Shown: positions 29,769 to 39,210 of the stretch, in pieces
How the letters are laid out: each line of letters starts with the position of its first letter
Numbering within the stretch: position 1 is the stretch's first letter
Assembly: GCA_002724315.1 (NCBI GenBank)
Contig: PBOJ01000061.1
Coordinates: forward strand, 1 to 64,000
DNA: 64,000 nt
Direction: 5' to 3'
From: Planctomycetaceae bacterium
GTDB taxonomy: Bacteria > Planctomycetota > Planctomycetia > Planctomycetales > Planctomycetaceae
Notes under the pieces: generated by a model
What the model saw: the letters and a program-made list of their open reading frames with translations, nothing else
Databases searched by the model: none
Told to the model about the DNA's origin: nothing
Program-made: the position numbers and the translations under genes

Positions 29769-31142
29769 ATGCGGTCTGAATTCTCGCTGGCCCGATTCTC
29801 GACTGCCGCGATGGTGAGCCTGTGTGTCGTCACGGCGTACTCGCGGGTGCTCCCCGCGACCGAACCACGACCGGCAAAAGGGAAATCGGATCTCTCCGGT
29901 CCGGTCAAACGACTGGTCAACGATCTCGGTAGCAACAGACGAGCGATTCGCGAAAGTGCGCGACGACGACTTCTGGCGCTCGGGCCGGCCATTCTCGAAC
30001 ACCTGCCCGCACCAAACACGGTCAAGAGTGTCGCCACACGAGTCGCCATCCGCCGCCTGATTCGCACACTCGAACGCACCACCGCAACCCGCTCGGCTCG
30101 GGCATCCCAGGTGACCATCAGTGGCCGCCCAACACTGGAGACGCTGGTCGCTTCAATCTCCAAGCAAACGGGAAACCGATTGACGATGCACCGTTTGTCT
30201 TCCAGACAGCGTCAGCGACCGGTGCCCATCAAGCTGATCCGTTCCACTTACTGGCAAGCGATTGACAGCGTGATGTCACGCGCCAAGCTCGACCTGGTCC
30301 ATCGCAATGGAGCCACCACGCTGATCGCTCGTGGCAACCGCAAGACTGACAGATCGATCGCCCTCTCGGGTCCCTTTCGGGTCACGGCAACGACGGCGAC
30401 TCCGAAACCAATCCCTGACAGCGATCGCCAGCTGCTGCCGGTGAGACTGTCATGGATGGCCGAACCTCGACTGCGGCCGCTCTACCTTGTCTGTCGTCCG
30501 GCAAACTTCCGTGCGACCGGTCGATTCGACAACGACCGCACAAGATCACTGGACCCACGAAGCCCCGAAGCCACGCTCGAATTGCCGCTGGAAGGCAGCG
30601 ACCCCGACCTGCAACTCAGGATCGACTTCCAGACCCCCGGCGACCAGATTCCCAGGGAAATTCAACTGGCGGGAACAGCCGATGTCTGGCTGGCTGCCGG
30701 GTCGCAGGAGTTCGTCTTCCAGGGTCCGGTCGCAGCCAAGCCGGTCGTACACAGACGGGCCGGCATCGCCGTCGTGCTGACCTCCATCCGACACACTCCC
30801 GCCAACGGCGATCGGTTCGATGCCACCTTCGGGATCACCGTCCAGTACGAATCGGGCGGACCGGCATTCGAATCCCACCGTCTGTGGATGCTCTACAATC
30901 GGGCCCACCTGGTCCCCACCTCGTCCTCCGACAAGAAACCCGTTCGCCAGGTCGCTTACGATCGCTTCGAAACTCTCCGCCTGGGTGATGGCACGGCGGA
31001 ACTGGCCTACCACTTCAAGAACCTCCAGGGTCAGCCACGCGACTGGCGGTTCGTCTACCAGGCCCCAACCCAAATCATCAAGGTCCCGGTGCCACTCGAA
31101 TTCGCCCGCTGGAAAGTTCCGACCAGACGCTCGAAGGACTGA
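29769..31142 (+). CDS. Secreted protein of unknown function with a HEAT-like N-terminus and STN-like segment
   Basis: 457 aa. An N-terminal signal-like segment (FSTAAMVSLCVVTAYSRVLPA) precedes a helical region containing VKRLVNDLGSNRRAIRESAR and RLLALGPAILEHL, the pattern of a HEAT-like repeat. Residues about 115-190 (PTLETLVASISKQTGNRLTM, PVPIKLIRSTYWQAIDSVM) resemble the secretin/TonB short N-terminal (STN) fold. The C-terminal 250 residues are beta-rich with a segment FRVTATTATP. I cannot assign a function. It converges on the giant gene with a 4-bp gap. Confidence 0.6.
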   Translation: MRSEFSLARFSTAAMVSLCVVTAYSRVLPATEPRPAKGKSDLSGPVKRLVNDLGSNRRAIRESARRRLLALGPAILEHLPAPNTVKSVATRVAIRRLIRTLERTTATRSARASQVTISGRPTLETLVASISKQTGNRLTMHRLSSRQRQRPVPIKLIRSTYWQAIDSVMSRAKLDLVHRNGATTLIARGNRKTDRSIALSGPFRVTATTATPKPIPDSDRQLLPVRLSWMAEPRLRPLYLVCRPANFRATGRFDNDRTRSLDPRSPEATLELPLEGSDPDLQLRIDFQTPGDQIPREIQLAGTADVWLAAGSQEFVFQGPVAAKPVVHRRAGIAVVLTSIRHTPANGDRFDATFGITVQYESGGPAFESHRLWMLYNRAHLVPTSSSDKKPVRQVAYDRFETLRLGDGTAELAYHFKNLQGQPRDWRFVYQAPTQIIKVPVPLEFARWKVPTRRSKD

Positions 31143-31146
31143 CGCC

Positions 31147-34100
31147 TCAGCTACCCGTGACACCGGCCACGCGATTCTGGAAGGCAAAGATGACCAGGCC
31201 GGCCAGAAACACGGCAAAGCCAAGCCAGGCCAGGCCACCGGGCAGCAACAGGAAGCTGATCAGGCCCACGCCAAGCAGCCCCTTGGCCAGGTGCCGACGC
31301 AACAGACCCAATGTCCCGGGTCGACGCAGTGCCACAATCACCCCGATTGCCACACCCAGCCAGGCGATCGTCCACAGCAGGTTCAAACCCCGTTGAATTG
31401 ACTCGCGGGGTCGCATCGACAGTTCCAGCTTTGGGTTCTCACCGGTCGTGGCAAACCGCAGCGTCTGACCTCCGGTGGGAATCTCGAAGTCAACCGAGAG
31501 TCCACCGGCAACGTCAGCGAGGCCCTGCTGGTCGGCAGGAGTCACGAGAGAGGACTCTCCGGCCCCTGGCACCCGGCCATCGCCATCCTGTGCGGCTGCC
31601 AACGTCTGTTGCCCCACCGCGTTGTTCTGCTGAGGTTGGTGCGGCACCTCCTGCTGTACTTGCTGCTCCGCCTTTTCGGCGGCCCGGTTCAGCCCGGCAA
31701 TCTGGCTGAGACTCTGCTCGCGACGGCGCTTCCGGAGTTCACGTGTGGCCAGCTTTCCGCCGGCAGCCGCCTTCGGAGCTTTCTTGCCCTTGGCAGCACT
31801 TTTCTTGGCTTCCCCGGAAGGCGGGGCCAGATTCAGCTTGAAGTTGAACTCCTGAACATTGCGACCCTTTTCCTGCTTCTGCCCGGTATCTGGCAACACC
31901 GCATTGAAACGGTACAACCGGTCATTGTTCTTGAGGATCTGAGCCTTCTGGACCGCTTCGTCCTGGCCCTCGAGATTCCGTGAATCATCGCTGTTGGTCA
32001 CCCGTTGCTTGCCGTCATCGACCTGGATCCGTTCCAACGCCTTGCGATACCGGGCCTGGAAATCACGACCCTGAAGTGTGAAGTCCGCCCCACCACCACC
32101 GGAAAAACCACGCGGCCGATTCCGTCGTCCATTTCCGGTCATGTAGTTGTTCAGTTCAACCCCAAGGCTCTCGAGATTGCGAGCGGCTTTGTACTTGGCC
32201 TTGCCGCTCGACTTGCTCTCGAGCACGCCCAGCAGGTAATTGGCATCGTCCAGTGTCGCCCTCTGCTGATTCAATTCGATCCTGTCACTGCCGACCATCG
32301 CCAGGTTGGTCCCCTTGCCGTCGACCGGTTCAACATCCAGTTCGTTCGGCAGGTGCACCGTCCACGAAGTCTCCTCGACCTTCATTCCGTGCTCCCGGAA
32401 CAGCGACCCATTTTCATCTCCGTCCCGATCGGCCGCCTGTCGAGGTGTCACCACCGTGGGAACCGGAATGTGTCGCCTGTCGGCGATCAGGTGCAGCCCG
32501 GTCGGCAACTTGCCCCCGGAAATTCGGCCGGCCAGGATCATTCTGACAGGGAACGAGAGATCGCCTTCACTTGTGTTGGGCAGCGCCACCAAAACGACGC
32601 TTTCCTTTCGGGCCTCGTCCGAATCGACCGGTCGCGACTGATCGCCGCCGACGGATACGGCCAGCACCCGGGACTCCTCGGGAATACTGACCGCCAGGAA
32701 CTGCTGGGCACGGTTGCGGATCGTGTAAACTGCCTCGGTTCGCCAACTGCCATCCGCCGCCAGCACTGTCACCAATTCCGCCAGTTGCACCGTCCCGGTT
32801 GTCTGCCGCAGCGCTTGGGATCTCGTGTAATTCCACGCCGGCATCGACGCCCGCGACAACACTCTCCACATCCCCGTCGCCTGGTCGTACAACGATGAAT
32901 CGATCCGAACCGGCAATCGCCCCAGGTCGTCCTTCTCGACCCGCTCGACACCCGCTTCGCCCTCCAGCTTCAACGTGCCGGTGGACTGGTTGATCAGGAT
33001 CACGTACCTCTGCTGGGTCTCCACAGCCTGGTAGGCCACCGACGAATCTTCCTGGTCGCCGGTGCTGCTGACCGACTGTTCGAAGACAACGCGGGGTGAC
33101 GCAACGGTAGCCGAGCGCGACGAGGGTGGTGGCAGAGTGGCCTGTGCGATCAGGAACAGCCGTTCACGGGCCGGTTGTCGGAGGGTGACAATCCAGCGAA
33201 CCGCATCGGCCTCGTCGTCGTCGACGGCCACCGACCGGACTTCACGAATTCTCGGGTCACGGAATCTCAGATGGTTCTTCAACCACCCGGGCGTCGTGAG
33301 CACGAATTCGTCAGCGGCAGCCTGTGTGATCTGCCACGACAGCGCCAGGGTATGGTCGACCAGGGTATCGGTGACCGTGACCAGGGAAACAACCGTGCCC
33401 TGCATCCCCGGCACCGCCCGCTTGATCGCCAGCACGACCGGCTCGGACGAGATCCCGCCCGAGACGAAGGCGAAGCGTGCCTTGCGGGGATCGAGTTGCC
33501 TGAGTTCCGACGCGGCGGAGGCCGGATTGACCGACCGCCACCCGCCCCTGTCAGTAATCCCCGCCGAGAATGCCTCGTCAAGCCACACCATCACCTGGCT
33601 GGCCAACCGCCCCACGCCCAGAGGACGAGGCAGACGGAGCTGGAATTCCTCGATGTCGGATGACCTCGGCAGCACTCCTTCAAGAGCCACCTCCAGCGCC
33701 CCTGTCCGTGGCCCATCGAATTCTACCGTCAGTTGCCGATTCCCGTTCTCGTCAGCATGCACGAACCAGTCGGCCAACGACGTGGCTTCGACACTGACAG
33801 GCAGGTACTTCGGAGGCAGGCCAAAGGTGACACTGCCACGGGCAGCCTGGCTGAGTTGCCACTTGATCTGAGACGCCAGCCGCACCTTGCGACGTTCGAT
33901 TCGCACGGCGTGACGCGCCACCGCATTGGCCTGGGGCGTCCGCCGTGTCAACCTCAACGTCAGCCCAAACGGACGAGTGATGTAGCCGAAGACCATCCGT
34001 GCCAGCGGCACAGCCTTTCCGTCACCACGAGGTTGGCTCGGCTTGCACCAGCCCGGCCGAGCCAACGAGGCGACGTCGACCTGGCGGAGATTCGAATTGT

Positions 34101-37100
34101 CGGTCACTCTCGCGGTGAACTGGTCATCGACGAAAACGGCCAACTGCCCCTTGTCCCGGTCAAATCCCTGCACCAGAACCGATTCGACCACCAGCTCGGC
34201 CGATCGGTCACCGACTCGTCGGTCCTGGAACAGGTCGACCCGCACCACCGTCTCGTCGTCAACCCGGCGGCGGAAAAACACCCGCAGCCGTCGTTGCCCG
34301 TTCTCGGTCTCGACATCCCAGCCACCGACATCCACGCCGACGACCCGCTGCACGCTGACCGTGGACGGCAGCACAAACGTCGCCTCCGGCAGGCTGCCCT
34401 GGCGAACGCGGAAACGATAGTGACCCCGATGACGGACACCGGGATCGGACACGTGAATCGATGTGAAAGACTCGAGCTGCACCAGCCCATCAGCTGCGTC
34501 GGCCGCCTGTTTCGGCTGCCAGGAGACCTGCAGCGGACCACCGGCATCCACACCCAGCTCGATCGACTCGTTCCCGTCGGCCACGAGGTGACGGTGACGG
34601 GTCGAAGACCCGTTGACCCGCACCAGCAGGTTGCGATCGGGAAGGTCGAACCGGAACCGACCGACAGGGACCGGTGACAGGGTCACCGAGAAGCGACCGG
34701 CGGGTCCGGTGCGGACCAGCGGCAGTTCGAAGTCGATTTCCAGGCGATGAGCCCCACGCCGGTCGAGAACCACCGCCAGGGGTTGGGACTGGGACTTGGC
34801 TCGGGTGACGATCGGAGCGGGCTTGCCGTTGAGCCGGCCACCCACAACCGCAACCGCACCGATGGGAATCGGCAATACGACCTGGCCATCGCGAAAACTG
34901 TACATCTGCAGGTTGCCCCGCAATGCGATCCGCGCAGCCACACCGTTCGCAGACGGAAGAACCCGGGCGTTCCACGAAACATCAGCCACCACACCGGATC
35001 GTGGCGCAGGAGCCAGGACCTGGCGATCAGGGTAAGCCAGATTCCACAACCGCAGGAACTCGTTCCGGGGAACCAGAACACGATTCGCCTCACGGGGATC
35101 CTGCCCCGGCTCTATGGGGATGATCTCCAGCGGTCGCACCACTGGCGGTACCGGTAGACTTTTTCGCTGGCGGACTTGGGATGCGGATTGGGACCGTGGC
35201 TGCGGTCTCAACGGAACCTTCACTTGTGCCCAGCCCGATTGTGACAGCAGTGAAACGGCCAGCCACAATCCGCCACCAAACCGGAAAATGTCTCGGGTCA
35301 GGTTGGCTCGCAGCCATCCCCAGCCATCTCCCGCCCGACCGATCACAGCCATCACCGTCCAGAGCGCCGAGCCCGCCACCGCGCCCAGGAAGAGACCATC
35401 CAAGACAATATGCCACGAAACCGGCAGGACGGTAACCAGGGCCAGCGGCCCGATCAGCGAGGCAATCATCGCCACCGACCGTTCAACGGCGGAGCGACGC
35501 CGGGAGAACCAGCAGGCGATCACCACCAGCACGACGAAAAAGACACGGCCGGTCGTCTGTGACTCGACATCCTGATAGGCAATGTCCAGGTCTGAGATCT
35601 CGCCAGGCTCCCGGCTGCCCAGGAAGTGGAATTCCCGTGCCACGGTTCCCGCCGGTGGTCTCAGGTCCAGCGCCAGTGACATCACGGCACCACTGGCAGA
35701 TTCGGGTTTCGCTTTCGCTTTCGCCGTTTCGGCGGCGACTTCCACCTGGGACGGCTCGTTTACGGTCCTCGTCCCCAGGTTGAGATCTGGACCGTCGATG
35801 GCCCCCTGCTCGGCCAACTTGACGTCATTCCGAAGTCGCCCCTTGTCAGAACCAGGCTTCGCGACACTGCCGACGGGCCGGTCCTGCTCAGCCTCGGTGA
35901 GCCTGTCCAACTGACCGAAACCGCCCGGCGGTGGGACTGCACCTCCGCCACCCCCTCCCATGCCGCCCACGGCACCGATCCCCTCCCTCCCGAAAGCGTC
36001 ACCTTTCCTGGTCACGGCGTCGGAACTGATTGCCGACGATGGAGCCGACGGTGAAGCCACCATCTGCGAATCGACCATTGCATCCCCGGATTCACTCAGG
36101 AAGGCCGTCGGAGGCTGTGCCGTCAACAGCATGGCGGGCAACACGACGCCCAGCACCAGCAGCACGGCGGTGCCGGCCAGCAACCCAACAAACCGACGAC
36201 GTCGAAACGCCAGTGTCAGCACCGCGATCACCCCGGTGACGATCAACAGCACCGTCAGTCGTGAGAGCAGATTGGTGGGCGAGAGATTTCGCATCGAGTC
36301 CTTCAAGGCTCCCAGCAGACTGATCTGGCTCAGGCCCTCGCTGGGAACAAAACGGCCATCGGACTCCACGACCAGGGTCTGCCACGGATGGTGCAGCACC
36401 CAGTGTTGTTCGAGCACTTCGATCGGACGAGAGTCTTGCGATCCCCGGCCCAGCGACACCACTGGTGCATCCTGGACCAGCCGATCGGATCTCCGCACCG
36501 ACCTGACCTTCGAACGGTAGAAAACCTCCAGCGAGTGGCGACCGGCTCCCAGGTCATCAACCGGCCAACCCACCACGAAGATCATGCTGGGCTGGTCAAC
36601 GTCACTTTGCTGCTGGTGTGCCTTGACCGGCTTTCCGTCAACCGTGACCGCCCACAATGATCGTTGCTCCCCGGGTCGCCCACCCAGGTCGACCAGCAGG
36701 CTCTGCACACCGGCAGCGGGCAGGTCAAACGAAGCCCGGTGCTGCATTTCTCCGGTCCGGGCCAGGACGCTGGTCACCGTGCTGCCATGGCAGATGGCCC
36801 GGGCCACGTTGCCATGATCGAATCGGGCCTCGCCCAGCGTGACGTGGTATCCGGGGACCAGGTAGCGATAAGCCTTCACGACCCTTTCCCGCGGACGGTA
36901 CTGCGTCGTCGGCAGGTCGATCGGATCGATCTCGGCCAGTTCGGCGGACCGGTCTCCGTCGACGGCCATCTGCTCGAGTGCCGTCACGTCGACCTGCTGA
37001 TCGTCGGCGGCCTCAATCGCCACGTAACCGTTGTCGCGATCGGCACCGATCACCGCCAGGGCCGGCAACCGAAATCCCGACCCGCCGTCGGACACCATCT

Positions 37101-39210
37101 CGCGGGTCAACGTCAGGTCAACAGACAGAGACAGCCGGTTGCGGACAAACTTGTCGAGTTTCAGGGTCCAGCGACGACGTCCATCGACCGGTGCGGCCGG
37201 CAACTGTTCGACGATCCGATTCGCCGAACCCAGCAACCGGAACCGCAGGTCCTCTCCGGCCCACTCGGGCAAGTCGATAATCACCTGGCGGGCTCCACCA
37301 CCCTGGATGTCGAGATGCGACTCGAGATGAGCCGAAAGCGTTTCACGATCCAGCCGCGCGACAGTCAGCGATTCGGCCGAGAGACGGGCCGGGCGCCGCC
37401 CAATCCGCAACGTGCCAGAAACCCGCGGAGACTGGTAACTGTATCCCAGACGCTGCCCCTCCAGTTTCAGGTTGGCGTGGTCAAGCCCGACCAGTTCGTC
37501 GGCCACCACCTCGAACTCATCGGAAGCACGGATCAGGTACCGACCTTCGACGATCAGTCCCGCCTGATCCTTCCGGCCTTCTCCAGCAATCTCCAGGGCG
37601 ATGTCCGGCAACGCCACGTCACGACTGTTGGCGCTGCCCAACGGCCAGTTCTCCAGGTCACGGTGTGCCAGGACACTCACGCTCACCTCGGACCCCTCGG
37701 GAACCGCCTTGGCGAAACCCACTCGCAGCCGCTGGCGACCGTCGGCGCCGGGCAATCGCTGCCAGGGGGCCGACTGGCCGGCCACCCGCACACCGGTGAT
37801 GTTCCAGCCATCGGGAATCGAAAACACCACCTGGAACAATGAAGAAAACCGACTCTCGATCCTCGCATCGGTGACCAGGTCGAGCCCGTCGTCCGAGATC
37901 TTCAGCAGGGTGGCCAACGCCGCCTGCAATTCCTGGCGTTTTGTCTCGGTGGCAAACGACAGGGTGAAGTCCTCCCGCCAAGCGTCAAACCGCATCGCAC
38001 TGCTGCCGGCGGGGATCTTCTCGAGAATCTTCTGGAGCACCATGACATCGGGCACACGACGTACTCCGGTCGCCTGCCCCGACTGCAACCGGACACCGGG
38101 AGGCGTATGGACCAGCAGTTGGCCGATGTGTGACGTGACTCCCGAGAAGCTCAACCTCGGGACCTGCCAGAGTTGACCGACTGGTGTCGTCATCACGCCA
38201 CGAAAACTCACTCGTCGTGATCCGGTAAACCTCTGCCGAAAGTGCAGAGTGATTTGCGTCAGTTGAGCGTTGTCCGGGTCGTCGGCCAGTTCCCAGCTCT
38301 CCAGCCCGCTCGAGGCCACTTCGGTGATCTCCAGCGTCCGTGGCACTGTCGCCACGTACTCGTCGAGGGCCTTACCGAAGACCTCCAGGCCGGTCACTGC
38401 CTGCCAGGTCACCTCACCGGGAGACACTCCGACACCGAAGGCCGTGGAAGCAAACACCATCGCGTCGCCGGACCGCTGGGCCTGGCGGTCAGTGACCGCC
38501 AGCCGAATTTCACTTCGTCCTCCAACCGGCAGGTTGTAGGTGGCCGGTTGATCAGCCGCCGCCGGTCGACGGACCGACAGCCCGTCAACCAGCAGATGCT
38601 TACCGGCCGGCAGATGTATGATCAGCGACGCCGTCGCAGCCGGTACCAATCCGAAGGCCGCCACCCTGTCGCTTCCCACCGCCGCCAGCGGAGTCGAAAG
38701 ACCCAGTTCCAGCGTGGCGACACCGACCGTGTTGTGGAACAACTCCAGCCCGGACACCGATTCCTTCTTCCGGGTCAACTGGAAACGAGCGACACGGGCC
38801 GCCCGTCCCGCCAGCACGGCCTTCTCGACAGAAACGCCCCGCAGCGGCAACCTCAGAGACTGCCAGCCACGGACGAACTGCTGGAATCGGACCGACGTGT
38901 CGATCGACAACCGGTCCCCGTTGGGACGGGCCGTATAGACAACCTCACGCAACGCCAGCGATGCCGGAGTCCGTGGCCGATCCCGTTCATTCCTGGCCGC
39001 CAAAGTGCGCAACTTGTTGTATTCGGCCTTCTCGAGCATCACGCCGCGGCGATCTCGGTCGATGACCACCCCAAGATCCTCGATCGGGATGAAGACCCGC
39101 CGCGGTCGCTCCGCAACGGCCGGCATCTGGGCCGGCAATGACCCGACCAGGACCAGCATCGCTACCAGACCCCACAGGATCTGACATCTGTTCTTTTGCA
39201 GTCGATTCAC
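31147..39210 (-). CDS. Giant envelope protein of two fused modules (2687 aa)
   Basis: Starts at GTG 39210, which overlaps the stop of the upstream giant gene (GTGA). The N-terminal signal anchor is LWGLVAMLVLVGSLPA. Module A opens with VFIPIEDLGVVIDRD and MLEKAEYNKLRTLAAR, then about 900 residues of beta-rich sequence, and ends in several transmembrane helices near residues 980-1040 and 1210-1290. A second signal-like segment (LWLAVSLLSQSGWA, about residue 1320) is followed by module B, which opens with VLVPRNEFLRLWNLAYPD. The C-terminus has a Gly-rich stretch, a coiled-coil-like segment and final transmembrane helices. It has the same architecture as the 1181-aa protein upstream. The function is unknown; an envelope or membrane-anchored scaffold is inference. 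Confidence 0.85.
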   Translation of the reverse strand: MNRLQKNRCQILWGLVAMLVLVGSLPAQMPAVAERPRRVFIPIEDLGVVIDRDRRGVMLEKAEYNKLRTLAARNERDRPRTPASLALREVVYTARPNGDRLSIDTSVRFQQFVRGWQSLRLPLRGVSVEKAVLAGRAARVARFQLTRKKESVSGLELFHNTVGVATLELGLSTPLAAVGSDRVAAFGLVPAATASLIIHLPAGKHLLVDGLSVRRPAAADQPATYNLPVGGRSEIRLAVTDRQAQRSGDAMVFASTAFGVGVSPGEVTWQAVTGLEVFGKALDEYVATVPRTLEITEVASSGLESWELADDPDNAQLTQITLHFRQRFTGSRRVSFRGVMTTPVGQLWQVPRLSFSGVTSHIGQLLVHTPPGVRLQSGQATGVRRVPDVMVLQKILEKIPAGSSAMRFDAWREDFTLSFATETKRQELQAALATLLKISDDGLDLVTDARIESRFSSLFQVVFSIPDGWNITGVRVAGQSAPWQRLPGADGRQRLRVGFAKAVPEGSEVSVSVLAHRDLENWPLGSANSRDVALPDIALEIAGEGRKDQAGLIVEGRYLIRASDEFEVVADELVGLDHANLKLEGQRLGYSYQSPRVSGTLRIGRRPARLSAESLTVARLDRETLSAHLESHLDIQGGGARQVIIDLPEWAGEDLRFRLLGSANRIVEQLPAAPVDGRRRWTLKLDKFVRNRLSLSVDLTLTREMVSDGGSGFRLPALAVIGADRDNGYVAIEAADDQQVDVTALEQMAVDGDRSAELAEIDPIDLPTTQYRPRERVVKAYRYLVPGYHVTLGEARFDHGNVARAICHGSTVTSVLARTGEMQHRASFDLPAAGVQSLLVDLGGRPGEQRSLWAVTVDGKPVKAHQQQSDVDQPSMIFVVGWPVDDLGAGRHSLEVFYRSKVRSVRRSDRLVQDAPVVSLGRGSQDSRPIEVLEQHWVLHHPWQTLVVESDGRFVPSEGLSQISLLGALKDSMRNLSPTNLLSRLTVLLIVTGVIAVLTLAFRRRRFVGLLAGTAVLLVLGVVLPAMLLTAQPPTAFLSESGDAMVDSQMVASPSAPSSAISSDAVTRKGDAFGREGIGAVGGMGGGGGGAVPPPGGFGQLDRLTEAEQDRPVGSVAKPGSDKGRLRNDVKLAEQGAIDGPDLNLGTRTVNEPSQVEVAAETAKAKAKPESASGAVMSLALDLRPPAGTVAREFHFLGSREPGEISDLDIAYQDVESQTTGRVFFVVLVVIACWFSRRRSAVERSVAMIASLIGPLALVTVLPVSWHIVLDGLFLGAVAGSALWTVMAVIGRAGDGWGWLRANLTRDIFRFGGGLWLAVSLLSQSGWAQVKVPLRPQPRSQSASQVRQRKSLPVPPVVRPLEIIPIEPGQDPREANRVLVPRNEFLRLWNLAYPDRQVLAPAPRSGVVADVSWNARVLPSANGVAARIALRGNLQMYSFRDGQVVLPIPIGAVAVVGGRLNGKPAPIVTRAKSQSQPLAVVLDRRGAHRLEIDFELPLVRTGPAGRFSVTLSPVPVGRFRFDLPDRNLLVRVNGSSTRHRHLVADGNESIELGVDAGGPLQVSWQPKQAADAADGLVQLESFTSIHVSDPGVRHRGHYRFRVRQGSLPEATFVLPSTVSVQRVVGVDVGGWDVETENGQRRLRVFFRRRVDDETVVRVDLFQDRRVGDRSAELVVESVLVQGFDRDKGQLAVFVDDQFTARVTDNSNLRQVDVASLARPGWCKPSQPRGDGKAVPLARMVFGYITRPFGLTLRLTRRTPQANAVARHAVRIERRKVRLASQIKWQLSQAARGSVTFGLPPKYLPVSVEATSLADWFVHADENGNRQLTVEFDGPRTGALEVALEGVLPRSSDIEEFQLRLPRPLGVGRLASQVMVWLDEAFSAGITDRGGWRSVNPASAASELRQLDPRKARFAFVSGGISSEPVVLAIKRAVPGMQGTVVSLVTVTDTLVDHTLALSWQITQAAADEFVLTTPGWLKNHLRFRDPRIREVRSVAVDDDEADAVRWIVTLRQPARERLFLIAQATLPPPSSRSATVASPRVVFEQSVSSTGDQEDSSVAYQAVETQQRYVILINQSTGTLKLEGEAGVERVEKDDLGRLPVRIDSSLYDQATGMWRVLSRASMPAWNYTRSQALRQTTGTVQLAELVTVLAADGSWRTEAVYTIRNRAQQFLAVSIPEESRVLAVSVGGDQSRPVDSDEARKESVVLVALPNTSEGDLSFPVRMILAGRISGGKLPTGLHLIADRRHIPVPTVVTPRQAADRDGDENGSLFREHGMKVEETSWTVHLPNELDVEPVDGKGTNLAMVGSDRIELNQQRATLDDANYLLGVLESKSSGKAKYKAARNLESLGVELNNYMTGNGRRNRPRGFSGGGGADFTLQGRDFQARYRKALERIQVDDGKQRVTNSDDSRNLEGQDEAVQKAQILKNNDRLYRFNAVLPDTGQKQEKGRNVQEFNFKLNLAPPSGEAKKSAAKGKKAPKAAAGGKLATRELRKRRREQSLSQIAGLNRAAEKAEQQVQQEVPHQPQQNNAVGQQTLAAAQDGDGRVPGAGESSLVTPADQQGLADVAGGLSVDFEIPTGGQTLRFATTGENPKLELSMRPRESIQRGLNLLWTIAWLGVAIGVIVALRRPGTLGLLRRHLAKGLLGVGLISFLLLPGGLAWLGFAVFLAGLVIFAFQNRVAGVTGS

